Source: CALVGQ01 sp964369385
GTDB taxonomy: Bacteria; Bacillota_I; Bacilli_A; Erysipelotrichales; Erysipelotrichaceae
Assembly: GCA_964369385.1 (NCBI GenBank)
Contig: CAYJEY010000001.1
Span: 62,001-126,000 of the forward strand
Length of the DNA: 64,000 nucleotides
Direction of reading: 5' to 3'
Shown one piece after another: positions 16,628-25,163 of the stretch (the first letter of the stretch is position 1; every line of letters starts with the position of its first letter). A program made the position numbers and the translations under genes. The notes below the pieces were generated by a model. That model was not told the DNA's origin and did no database searches. It saw nothing but the letters and a program-made list of their open reading frames with translations.

Positions 16628-16953
16628 ACTTTATTGCATACTTTAGCGAAATATCGTAGAACTTAGTGATCTCTGTCGAATATAGAAATATAAAAAGGTT
16701 GTAACTAATTTTTTTTGGAAAAATTAACCAGCACTTATTTTTAATGAGATGAATAACCATACATTTAACCAAGGCTTAATGAAGAAATGTAGAATTAAGT
16801 AATAATTTATTTAAAAAGGTGCTTTATTTACTAAAAAGTGCTTTAAAATCATACCGTAACCAACTTATAACCCAAAAAGGACTGAAATTGAAAATAGTCC
16901 TTTTTTTAGGCTTTTTTTTGCAAAAAAACTCTTTCTTTTTTCTATAAAAATAG
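16628..16953. other. Intergenic region between rpmF and mraZ
   Basis: I found no protein gene in these 326 bases. They hold a near-duplicate AAAAAGGTGCTTTA / AAAAAGTGCTTTA (16813-16826 and 16833-16845) and a strong hairpin with a T run at 16874-16907. The second terminator, with no gene in front of it, suggests a small untranslated transcript or an extended leader. Confidence 0.5.
16874..16907 (+). terminator. Orphan intrinsic terminator upstream of mraZ
   Basis: AAAAAGGACT (16874-16883) pairs perfectly with AGTCCTTTTT (16896-16905), followed by more T. It lies some 270 bp after the rpmF terminator and about 45 bp before the mraZ -10 box. Confidence 0.8.
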
Positions 16954-16996
16954 TATAATGGTGGTATGTAGTGGTAAAAAGTGGGGGAAAGTGGGT
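16954..16996 (+). promoter_or_regulatory. mraZ promoter and four-repeat MraZ operator
   Basis: A TATAAT -10 box (16954-16959) is followed by GTGG at 16961, 16971, 16981 and 16991, an exact 10-bp period. Units 2-4 have the form (A)GTGGNNNNA. MraZ is known to bind tandem TGGG-type repeats with 10-bp spacing before its own gene in Escherichia coli and Mollicutes. The array runs from the start site to the mraZ ribosome site (GGTGAT, 16994-16999), so a bound protein would block both transcription and translation. Confidence 0.85.
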
Positions 16997-17002
16997 GATT
17001 CG

Positions 17003-17431
17003 ATGCTCGTTGGACAATTTAGACATTCAATTGACGCGAAAGGTCGAATTATTATTCCTGCGCAATTTAGAAAAGCGCTTAGTGAAGAATTTATGCTCTG
17101 TCGAGGATTTGATGGCTGCTTAAGTCTATTTACTCTAGAACAGTTTGAGGAGCATTTAGCATTACTAAGAAAGCTACCACCATTTAAACGTGATGTGCGC
17201 AACTTTGTGCGTAGCACAACATCATCAGCTGTAAAGTGTAATCCAGATACACAGGGACGTATTTTAATTCCTAGTCACTTGATTGAACTTGCAGAAATTC
17301 TTAAAGAATGTGTATTTGTAGGTGTAGATAATCATGTTGAATTGTGGTCAAAAGAAAGATGGGAACCAATTAATGAAGAGGCAAATAGTAAAATGGAAGA
17401 ATATGCAGAAAGTATTGAGTTTGAATTTTAA
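17003..17431 (+). CDS. mraZ: Transcriptional regulator MraZ
   Basis: This 142-residue DNA-binding protein with two AbrB-like (SpoVT) swapped-hairpin domains represses the division and wall cluster. Each half shows the DAKGRIIIPAQFR / DTQGRILIPSHL signature (near residues 12 and 83), whose Arg contacts the operator repeats. I chose ATG 17003, MLVGQFRHSIDAKGRI, the normal family start. An earlier in-frame start at 16958 would read through the operator. The stop overlaps the rsmH start by one base. Confidence 0.95.
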   Translation: MLVGQFRHSIDAKGRIIIPAQFRKALSEEFMLCRGFDGCLSLFTLEQFEEHLALLRKLPPFKRDVRNFVRSTTSSAVKCNPDTQGRILIPSHLIELAEILKECVFVGVDNHVELWSKERWEPINEEANSKMEEYAESIEFEF

Positions 17432-18366
17432 TGATTGTACATTATAGTGTGTTATTAAATGAAACTATCGAAGGCCTCGATATTAAACCCGAAGGAATAT
17501 ATGTAGATGGAACACTTGGAAGGGGAGGACATAGTTTAGAAGTAGTTAAACGTCTAAACCAAGGTGGAAGACTTATATGTTTTGACAAAGATATTCAAGC
17601 AATTGAATATTCAAAAGAAAGATTGAAAGATTATTTGGATCAAGTCACATTTATACATGCTGACTACAGTAGTATAAAATTAGAGCTAGCACAGTTAGGC
17701 ATTGAAAAAGTAGATGGAGTTATCTTGGATATTGGGGTATCTTCACCACAGTTTGATGATCAAATGCGAGGATTTAGTTATCGATTTGATGCTCGCTTAG
17801 ATATGAGAATGGATCAGTCTCAAGTATTAAGCGCTTATGAAGTAGTAAATACATATAGTTATCATGAACTTGTATCAATTTTATATCGTTATGGAGAAGA
17901 GAGTTTTGCGAAGCAAATTGCTCGTAAAATTGAAAGTGCAAGGGAAATAAAACCGATTGAAACAACCTTTGATCTAGTAGAAGTAATTAAATCAGCATTG
18001 CCTGCGAAGGTACTAAGTAAAAAGGGACATCCAGCTAAACAAACATTTCAAGCATTAAGGATTGAAGTTAATAAAGAGTTAGATGCACTTGAAACAGGTT
18101 TAAAGGATTCAATTGAACTCTTGAAGCAGCATGGTCGAGTATGTGTGATTAGCTTTCATTCACTTGAAGACCGTATCGTAAAAGAAATGTTCAATCAATA
18201 TGGTAAGGCGCCTAAAGTGGATAAGTTTATACCACTAAGAGCGGATGAATTACCTCAAGCAGATTATGTAGTAATTACAAAAAAACCAATTGTTGCCTCT
18301 AAGGAAGAGTTGGAAGAAAATAAACGATCTCATTCAGCCAAGCTGAGAGTTATAATGAAGAAGTGA
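17431..18366 (+). CDS. rsmH: 16S rRNA (cytosine(1402)-N(4))-methyltransferase
   Basis: This 311-residue SAM-dependent methyltransferase (MraW) modifies C1402 in the ribosomal P site. The N-terminal HYSVLLNETIEGL, the SAM-binding VDGTLGRGGHS, FDKD and the DGVILDIGVSSPQFD motif are present, and the C-terminal FHSLEDRIVK and HSAKLRV are typical. Its position after mraZ is conserved across bacteria. It is translated through the TAATG junction with mraZ. Confidence 0.97.
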   Translation: MIVHYSVLLNETIEGLDIKPEGIYVDGTLGRGGHSLEVVKRLNQGGRLICFDKDIQAIEYSKERLKDYLDQVTFIHADYSSIKLELAQLGIEKVDGVILDIGVSSPQFDDQMRGFSYRFDARLDMRMDQSQVLSAYEVVNTYSYHELVSILYRYGEESFAKQIARKIESAREIKPIETTFDLVEVIKSALPAKVLSKKGHPAKQTFQALRIEVNKELDALETGLKDSIELLKQHGRVCVISFHSLEDRIVKEMFNQYGKAPKVDKFIPLRADELPQADYVVITKKPIVASKEELEENKRSHSAKLRVIMKK

Positions 18367-18393
18367 TCTTCTTCTAGAAAGTAGAAAAATATT

Positions 18394-18672
18394 ATGAGAA
18401 AGATGAAATTATTTAGAGTAGCACTGACACTTTTCACATTTTCAATGTGTGCATCAATAGGGAGTTCAATATTTTTAAGAGCCCACAACAATTCATTAGC
18501 AACACAAATTAAACAAACAGAAGATGAGATTGCTGCAATTGAGCTTGAAATTGAAACTTATTCTGTAGCAGTACAAGATTTAACGAGTAAGGATCGTGTC
18601 TATGAAGTTGCGGAGATGGAAGGAATGGCTTATAATCAAAGCAGTGTAATTACTGTAAAAGACGGTGAATAA
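18394..18672 (+). CDS. ftsL: Cell-division protein FtsL
   Basis: This 92-residue protein has a short basic N-terminus, one membrane span (about residues 8-28) and a coiled-coil-prone outer segment (QIKQTEDEIAAIELEIETYS) ending in a conserved-looking VYEVAEMEGMAY. These features and its place between rsmH and pbpB identify FtsL, which pairs with DivIC and helps recruit and activate the septal synthase. Sequence identity in this family is low, so the call rests mainly on topology and synteny. It overlaps the next gene's ribosome site. Confidence 0.85.
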   Translation: MRKMKLFRVALTLFTFSMCASIGSSIFLRAHNNSLATQIKQTEDEIAAIELEIETYSVAVQDLTSKDRVYEVAEMEGMAYNQSSVITVKDGE

Positions 18673-18673
18673 T

Positions 18674-20845
18674 ATGCGTAGTAAAAGAAGCACAAAACTT
18701 GTTATTTTATTGTCCCTTGTGATGGGGGCTTCTTTTATGTTATTGATTAATGTTTTTGCAGTAATGGTATTTAAAGTTCACTTAGCAAGTGGTACCGATT
18801 TAACTGCATATGCAGAAAATTACAGCGTAAAAGAAACAGTACTAGAAGCAAGACGTGGGTACATTTATGATTCGAACGGTATGATTATTGCACAAGAAGT
18901 TACTGCTTATAATATAATATGTTACTTAAGAGAAGATCGCTATACTGGAGCAGGCGAAGTTGCCTTTGTCGATGACCCATATTACACAGCTAAGATGTTA
19001 TCAGATATTTTGGGGGCAGATGAAGATTATCTCATTGGCCGCTTGACTGCAGATGCAGGTGAGGTTGAATTAGGATCACTTGGTCGTAATTTGACAATCG
19101 AGCAAAAAAATGAAATTGAAGCTTTAGATTTACCTGGTGTTGAATTTCGAGAGACAACGACAAGGTCATATCCGCTTGGAGATTTTGCGTCATATTTGAT
19201 TGGTTTTGCGCAAAGTGATGAAGTTGGGACAATCGTTGGTAAAATGGGAATTGAGTCTTTCCTTAATGAAGAAATGAGTGGAGTAGATGGTTCACAAGTC
19301 TATCAAGCTGGTAAAAACAATGTCATTCTTCCAGGAATGCACAATGAAGTCATTGAGCCAGTTCATGGATATGATGTTCATTTAACAATTGATCAGGGAA
19401 TCCAAGAAGCACTTGTGACATCATTTGATATGACAATTGAACGATTTGATGCAGATAAAGTATGGGGTTCAGTAATGGAAGTTGATACTGGACGTATCCT
19501 TGCGTGGGGGCAAGCACCAAGTTTTGACCCAAACAATATTAACTTTGAAACTCACACAAACTATGGATCTCAAATGCCTTACGAACCTGGTTCAACAATG
19601 AAGGCATTTACATACGCAGCTGCAATTGATATGGGAGTATATCCAAGTAGCGAGGAATATGTAGATTCAACTTCATTTTGTTATGGAGTAAATGGGACTA
19701 GTCCTTATCGTGTTCCATGTGGGGATTCTCGTCAAGTAGGACGTGTAAACAATGCCAACAACAATGACTGGGGTATGATTACTTACGATATGGGATTCGT
19801 ATATTCAAGTAACGTAGCAACTTCAAGTTTACTTGCGAATTACATGGATGACTCACTCTTCTATGATTACTTAAAAGATTTTGGATTTTACGAGTTAGTA
19901 GAAACACCATATATTAGTGAGTTAAATGGTGTGAGTAACTATTATTATGCAGCTGATAAGCTTGCCCAAACCTATGGACAAGGTTCGACTGTGACAATGC
20001 TACAAATGATTCAGGCATTCTCAGCGATTCTAAGTGATGGATCAATGGTGCAACCATATTTTGTTGAGGAAATAAAAAGTCCATACGATAGTGACGATGT
20101 TTTATTTCAAGCTCAAACTGAAGTTGTGGGCCAACCAATCACAGAAACAACAGCCGAACATGTACAAAGATTAATGTATGATACAGCAAATTTAGATGAT
20201 GGAACCGCGCGTTTTTATCGAATTGAAGAAACTGATATTATTGCTAAAACAGGGACAGCACAGGTTGCAGTAAATGGCAGTTATGCAAGTGGACAAACAA
20301 TCACATCTGTAGCAATTGGTTTACCTGCAGATGACCCTAAATATCTTGTGTATTATGCATTTGAGGCTCCATATGATCGCTTGTCTCATGTAGATACAGA
20401 AGCGGTGCAACAATTGCTTCAAAAAATTGCTCAAATCAATAATCTTACGAATGGAAATGAAACATTTGATGAAGGACTTGAGGCAAGAGAAATCATTGAA
20501 AGTGAAATGCCTTCTCTTGTGAATCACAGTATTGAGTATTCTCTGGCAAAGTCGCAAGATGCAGGTCTTGAGGCGATTGTACTAGGAAAGGGAGATACAG
20601 TGATTGAACAGTTTCCTCAACCAGGAGCTAGTGTATTGAGCGAGCAAAAAATATTCTTGTTGACGGATAGTAATTCATTGATTATGCCTGATATGATGGG
20701 ATGGTCAAGAGCCGAAATATTAGATTTATGGGAAATAACAGGAATCGAAATGGTCATTACCGGTGTGGGAAGTGTTGCTTCACAATCCATTGCCTCGGGG
20801 ACGGCAGTTGATTTCAATGCAAAAGTAGAGTTAATTTTAAAGTAG
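18674..20845 (+). CDS. pbpB: Penicillin-binding protein, FtsI/PBP2B type with two PASTA domains
   Basis: This 723-residue class B transpeptidase cross-links septal peptidoglycan. It has an N-terminal membrane anchor (about 8-30), a PBP dimerisation domain, and a transpeptidase domain with Ser307 in GSTMK, SSN in YSSNVATS and KTGTAQ. Two C-terminal PASTA repeats begin near MPSLVNHSIEYSL and MPDMMGWSRAE. I chose ATG 18674 with GGTGA at 18664-18668; GTG 18665 in frame is the alternative. It probably works with FtsL upstream. Confidence 0.93.
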   Translation: MRSKRSTKLVILLSLVMGASFMLLINVFAVMVFKVHLASGTDLTAYAENYSVKETVLEARRGYIYDSNGMIIAQEVTAYNIICYLREDRYTGAGEVAFVDDPYYTAKMLSDILGADEDYLIGRLTADAGEVELGSLGRNLTIEQKNEIEALDLPGVEFRETTTRSYPLGDFASYLIGFAQSDEVGTIVGKMGIESFLNEEMSGVDGSQVYQAGKNNVILPGMHNEVIEPVHGYDVHLTIDQGIQEALVTSFDMTIERFDADKVWGSVMEVDTGRILAWGQAPSFDPNNINFETHTNYGSQMPYEPGSTMKAFTYAAAIDMGVYPSSEEYVDSTSFCYGVNGTSPYRVPCGDSRQVGRVNNANNNDWGMITYDMGFVYSSNVATSSLLANYMDDSLFYDYLKDFGFYELVETPYISELNGVSNYYYAADKLAQTYGQGSTVTMLQMIQAFSAILSDGSMVQPYFVEEIKSPYDSDDVLFQAQTEVVGQPITETTAEHVQRLMYDTANLDDGTARFYRIEETDIIAKTGTAQVAVNGSYASGQTITSVAIGLPADDPKYLVYYAFEAPYDRLSHVDTEAVQQLLQKIAQINNLTNGNETFDEGLEAREIIESEMPSLVNHSIEYSLAKSQDAGLEAIVLGKGDTVIEQFPQPGASVLSEQKIFLLTDSNSLIMPDMMGWSRAEILDLWEITGIEMVITGVGSVASQSIASGTAVDFNAKVELILK

Positions 20846-20870
20846 TCAAGTCTAATCTTGGCTACTTTTT
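20842..20870 (+). terminator. Terminator-like hairpin between pbpB and the second PBP gene
   Basis: GTAGTCAAG (20842-20850) pairs with CTTGGCTAC (20857-20865) with one G-U pair, then five T. It overlaps the pbpB stop and could reduce transcription of the genes that follow. Confidence 0.7.
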
Positions 20871-20894
20871 CATATATTATGGGGAGGTGATTTG

Positions 20895-22802
20895 ATGCTT
20901 CCGGCAATAGTAAAAAAACGAATACAGAGAGTTAGTCTTGTTGCGGTACTTCTTTTTTCTTGTGTTATTGCAAAACTAGCCCACATCCAACTTATCGAAA
21001 GAGATGATTTATACCTAAAGGCACTTGATTTATGGGAACGTGATTTTCCTATATCGGGATTAAGAGGAAGTATTTTAGATGCAAATGGGAATGTTTTAGC
21101 GATGGATATTGCAAGTACATCAGTAATGGTTGTCCCTGCACAAATAGATGATAAAGAGTCGACTGCTGCGTTTCTAGCGGATGTCCTACAGGCAGATTTA
21201 CAACAAATGATTCAAGATGTTTCGCAACAAGTATCTACCCAGAGAATTAATCCCGAAGGAAAACTAATCTCTAATGAGCAAGCCATTGAAATTGCCACTG
21301 CTAATCTTGCGGGAGTATATTTAGTTCAAGATTCACTTCGCTATTATCCATATGGTAATTATTTAGCTCAAGTACTAGGATTTACAGGTGCAGATAATCA
21401 AGGGTTAGCAGGTCTGGAATATCAGTATAATGAAATTCTACAAGCCAATAGTGGAAGCATGAAGATTCCTTTTGATGCTAAAGGTCATCCTGTTACAACA
21501 TACAGTGAACGTTATGTTGCCCCTGGCATCGGCATGGATGTGATGTTGACAATTGATAGTGAAATTCAAATGATTCTTGAGCGTGAGGCAAACAATGCCA
21601 TGCTAAAGTACACGCCTGATGCACTTTGGGCAATTGCAATGAATCCCAATACTGGGGAAATCTTGGCGATGGTATCTAAACCTGATTTCGATCCTAATCA
21701 TTATCAAGATTATGATGCGACAACTTATAATTATAATTTACCGATATGGATGAGTTATGAGCCGGGTTCGACATTTAAAACAATTACTTTTGCAGCAGCA
21801 TTAGAAGAGGATTTGTTTGATATGCATGAGGATACTTTCTTGGATACGGGTTCAATTGAAGTTGAAGGAGCACGATTAAGTTCATGGAAGGCAGGGGGCC
21901 ATGGTTTACAAACTTATTTACAGTGTCTAGAAAATTCAAGTAATCCATGTTTTGTCGATATTGCACAAAAATTAGGAGAAGAAAATTTAGAAAAGTATTT
22001 AGAATTATTCAATTTAGGACAAAAAACAAATGTAGATTTACCAGGTGAATCTTCAGGGATTCTTTTTAGTGAAGAAAATTTTGGTCCACTTGAACAAGCA
22101 ACGACAGGTTTTGGGCAAGGGATTTCAATTACATCCTTGCAACTCGTAAGTGCTTTTAGTGCAATAGTAAATGGAGGCTATTATTATCAACCTTATATTA
22201 CAAAAGCTGTTTTACATCCGACTAGTAAAGATGTGCTTTTTGAGGTTGAACCAAATATGCTTCGTCAGGTGATTTCAAATGAAACTTCATTTGAGATGCG
22301 GTATGCGCTTGAGAGTGTGGTAGCAAATGGTGGCTCTCGATCTAGCTACATTGAAGGGTACCAAATTGGGGGGAAAACAGGAACAGCACAAAAAGCCCAA
22401 GATGGTCAATATGTTGTCGGTGAATATATATTGTCGTATATTGGTGCAGCACCGATTGATGATCCTGAAATCGTTGTATATTTAGCACTAGATTCACCAA
22501 ACTCACCTACTCAGTATGGAGGGACGGTAGCCGCTCCGATTGTAAAGGCAGCATTAGAGGATATTTTAGTGTACATGGATGTAGAACAAGTTGATACACA
22601 ACTCCCAAAGCTTACGACATGGCTTGATCCAGTGTATATCAGTATCCAAGACTATGTAGGGAAGAATAAAAATGAGTTATCATCTAGCCAAGTTGAATTT
22701 GTGTTTGTTGGGGAGGGAGAAACAGTTATAGCTCAGCTTCCTGAACCAGGAGTTGAAATTGAGGAAAATGGGAAGGTGTGGTTATATCTTGCGGACAATT
22801 AA
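20895..22802 (+). CDS. Penicillin-binding protein, SpoVD-like, with one PASTA domain
   Basis: This 635-residue class B transpeptidase has a membrane anchor (about residues 13-31), a dimerisation domain, Ser292 in GSTFK, SSN in ENSSNPCF and KTGTAQ, and one C-terminal PASTA repeat. The two-PBP order before murE matches pbpB-spoVD of Bacillus, where SpoVD builds spore cortex. A second vegetative PBP is also possible. ATG 20895 follows GGGGAGGTGA; the family's DNPRS-type SEDS partner gene is not found after murD here. Confidence 0.85.
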   Translation: MLPAIVKKRIQRVSLVAVLLFSCVIAKLAHIQLIERDDLYLKALDLWERDFPISGLRGSILDANGNVLAMDIASTSVMVVPAQIDDKESTAAFLADVLQADLQQMIQDVSQQVSTQRINPEGKLISNEQAIEIATANLAGVYLVQDSLRYYPYGNYLAQVLGFTGADNQGLAGLEYQYNEILQANSGSMKIPFDAKGHPVTTYSERYVAPGIGMDVMLTIDSEIQMILEREANNAMLKYTPDALWAIAMNPNTGEILAMVSKPDFDPNHYQDYDATTYNYNLPIWMSYEPGSTFKTITFAAALEEDLFDMHEDTFLDTGSIEVEGARLSSWKAGGHGLQTYLQCLENSSNPCFVDIAQKLGEENLEKYLELFNLGQKTNVDLPGESSGILFSEENFGPLEQATTGFGQGISITSLQLVSAFSAIVNGGYYYQPYITKAVLHPTSKDVLFEVEPNMLRQVISNETSFEMRYALESVVANGGSRSSYIEGYQIGGKTGTAQKAQDGQYVVGEYILSYIGAAPIDDPEIVVYLALDSPNSPTQYGGTVAAPIVKAALEDILVYMDVEQVDTQLPKLTTWLDPVYISIQDYVGKNKNELSSSQVEFVFVGEGETVIAQLPEPGVEIEENGKVWLYLADN

Positions 22803-24198
22803 GTTAAACGAATTATTGCGTGTACTTGGAGTAAAAGAGAAAGAAGATCGATTTATTAGTTTAGTGACATGTCACTCTCATCTGGCGCACACCCAAAGTG
22901 TTTTTGTGGCTATCGAAGGGAGTCGTGAAAGTGGTTATGATTATGTAGAGGAAGTATTAAAGAAGGGGGCGATAGTAATAAGTGAGCGTGAGGATGAGCG
23001 ATGTATTCAAGTAAAGGATGCACGAAGTGCTTATGCCTTGTTGCAACATGCCATGTCATATCAGCCTTCCTTGCAACTAAAAATGATTGGCGTTTGTGGT
23101 ACTAATGGTAAGAGTACGACATCAATGCTTATACAAGATATGTTGCATCATCAAGGAATCAAGAGCGCTTTAATTGGAAGTGATAAAGCAGTATGTGACG
23201 ATGTGGAGTGGGTAATGAATAATACTACACCAGAGAGTGAGTTGTTAGTGGAGATACTATTGACATGCTTACAAAAAGGGGTATATACCGTTGTGATGGA
23301 AATGAGTTCAATGGCTTTAAAGATGAAACGACTTCATGGGGTGATGTTTGATGTGGTGGTATTTACTCAAATTAGTGAGGACCATGTGAGTGAGCATGGT
23401 TCACTTGAAGATTATATTGACTCAAAACAACTTGCACTAAGTTATATCAAACCGCATGGTGTATTTGTGTTTAATCGTGATGATGCAATACTTCAACGTT
23501 TCGCCAATAAATTCTCAGGATTATGTATTAGTTATGGTAAGCAAAGTTATCAATTTCATATTTCTCGTATTATTGAGGGGACACATTGCACCTCTTTTAA
23601 ACTAAATCAAAAAACATATACAACGACGCTTCGCTCTCAAGTCAATGTGTATAATTTAGTTGCGGCAATGGTTTGTGGTTTTTGCATGGATTTAAAGTGG
23701 GATCAAATAGAAGAGTGGAGTCGACGGGTAAAAGAAATTCCTGGACGATTCGAATTAATTAGTGAAAATCCAATGATTTTTGTCGATTATGCACACACAA
23801 TTAATGCCATGGAGAGTAGTTTGCGGTATTTTAGATCAATTAAGCAGGGGGAATTAATTGTTGTGTTTGGATGTGGTGGCCGACGAGATCGTACAAAGCG
23901 TCCGGCAATGGGAAGGATTGCAGAGCGTTATGCGGATGTTTTGATTTTGACAAACGACAATCCTCGCGACGAAGATCCATGTCGCATCATAGCGGATATT
24001 GTAGCTGGTTGTAAAAAACAACACGAAGTCACTTTGAATCGTTCTAATGCAATTAAAAATGCTATGAAGTATGCCTCAAACAATGATATAATAATAGTTG
24101 TCGGAAAAGGGAATGAGCAGAATCAACTGCTCAATGACCAATTTATAAATCAAAGTGATAAACAAATTATTTTATCATTATTGCAAGGGGAGGATTAA
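22789..24198 (+). CDS. murE: UDP-N-acetylmuramyl-tripeptide synthetase
   Basis: This Mur ligase adds the third residue of the peptidoglycan stem peptide. The ATP loop is GVCGTNGKSTTS, and NTTPES and the central SEDH motif follow. The C-terminal DNPRDEDP matches the DNPR motif that binds meso-diaminopimelate in known enzymes, so a DAP-type wall is predicted. The start is uncertain. TTG 22789 (469 residues, MRTIKLNELLRVL) resembles relatives and has AAGGTG upstream. ATG 22768 has GAGG only 3 bp away. Both overlap the PBP gene. Confidence 0.92.
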   Translation: MRTIKLNELLRVLGVKEKEDRFISLVTCHSHLAHTQSVFVAIEGSRESGYDYVEEVLKKGAIVISEREDERCIQVKDARSAYALLQHAMSYQPSLQLKMIGVCGTNGKSTTSMLIQDMLHHQGIKSALIGSDKAVCDDVEWVMNNTTPESELLVEILLTCLQKGVYTVVMEMSSMALKMKRLHGVMFDVVVFTQISEDHVSEHGSLEDYIDSKQLALSYIKPHGVFVFNRDDAILQRFANKFSGLCISYGKQSYQFHISRIIEGTHCTSFKLNQKTYTTTLRSQVNVYNLVAAMVCGFCMDLKWDQIEEWSRRVKEIPGRFELISENPMIFVDYAHTINAMESSLRYFRSIKQGELIVVFGCGGRRDRTKRPAMGRIAERYADVLILTNDNPRDEDPCRIIADIVAGCKKQHEVTLNRSNAIKNAMKYASNNDIIIVVGKGNEQNQLLNDQFINQSDKQIILSLLQGED

Positions 24199-24199
24199 T

Positions 24200-25162
24200 A
24201 TGTACGAAATTATGATTGGCGGATTTTTGGTGAGTTGTATTTTTGTTGTGCTACTTATGCCACAACTCATCAAATTTTTACATAAGTTAAATCAGCATCA
24301 AGTTGCTAGTGAGTATTCACTACAAGAATTTAAAGAAAAGGCAAAGACACCAACAATGGGAGGCATCATGTTTGTGTTGATTCCTATCGTTGTGAGTTTT
24401 TTGTTTTTTCCACAAGCACTCAATGACTTATCATCACTCACAGTTGTATTAGCGTATTTAGGTTATGCATTGATTGGATTCATTGATGACTACATCATCG
24501 TAGTACAAAAAAACAATAAAGGCTTGCCTGCTTCAGTTAAATTCTTAATGCAACTAGCACTTGCTGTTGCGTTTTACATGATGTATCAGTCAAATGCTTC
24601 ACTTGAGGTAGCGATTCCGTTTACACAAATGACAATTCATCTTGGAAATTGGTATGTATTACTTGTTTTCTTTATGTTTACAGGAACAAGCAATGCGGTT
24701 AATTTGACTGATGGAATGGATGGATTAGCTGCTGGAACTAGTTTTTTAGCACTTTCACCATTTGTTTTCTTTGCGCTGCGATCGCATCAATATTTTATTG
24801 CATGTTTTGTGTTGTGTATAATGGGTGCATTATTCGGGTATCTGAAGTTTAATCGCCATCCGGCTCAAATATTTATGGGGGATACAGGATCACTTGCGTT
24901 AGGTGGAGTACTTGCAGCCTTGGCGATGGTATTAAAACAAGAGTTTGCCTTAATCATTATTGGTGGTGTTTTTGTATGGGAAACATTAACTGTTATTATT
25001 CAAATTACATCAGTGAAACTGTTCAAAAAGCGTGTCTTCAAATATACACCAATTCACTATAGTTTCCGTATATCAGGAATGCGTGAGCCAAACATTGTGT
25101 TGATGTTTTGGTTGATTGGTTTTGTATGCGCGATTCTTGGTTTCATTATAGGGGTAATGTAG
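24200..25162 (+). CDS. mraY: Phospho-N-acetylmuramoyl-pentapeptide transferase
   Basis: This 320-residue integral membrane enzyme transfers phospho-MurNAc-pentapeptide to undecaprenyl phosphate, giving lipid I. About ten spans are visible. FIDDYI, NLTDGMDGLAAG and FMGDTGSLALGG carry the catalytic Asp residues, and TPIHYSFR is the family's late His-containing loop. ATG 24200 follows GGGGAGG; the earlier in-frame codon lies inside murE. It sits between murE and murD with gaps of one base on each side. Confidence 0.96.
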   Translation: MYEIMIGGFLVSCIFVVLLMPQLIKFLHKLNQHQVASEYSLQEFKEKAKTPTMGGIMFVLIPIVVSFLFFPQALNDLSSLTVVLAYLGYALIGFIDDYIIVVQKNNKGLPASVKFLMQLALAVAFYMMYQSNASLEVAIPFTQMTIHLGNWYVLLVFFMFTGTSNAVNLTDGMDGLAAGTSFLALSPFVFFALRSHQYFIACFVLCIMGALFGYLKFNRHPAQIFMGDTGSLALGGVLAALAMVLKQEFALIIIGGVFVWETLTVIIQITSVKLFKKRVFKYTPIHYSFRISGMREPNIVLMFWLIGFVCAILGFIIGVM

Positions 25163-25163
25163 T

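Noticed and set aside
16813..16845. Near-identical AAAAAGGTGCTTTA / AAAAAGTGCTTTA as a CRISPR or iteron
   Set aside because: Only two short copies 20 bp apart, AT-rich, with no further repeats; too little to call an array or an origin.
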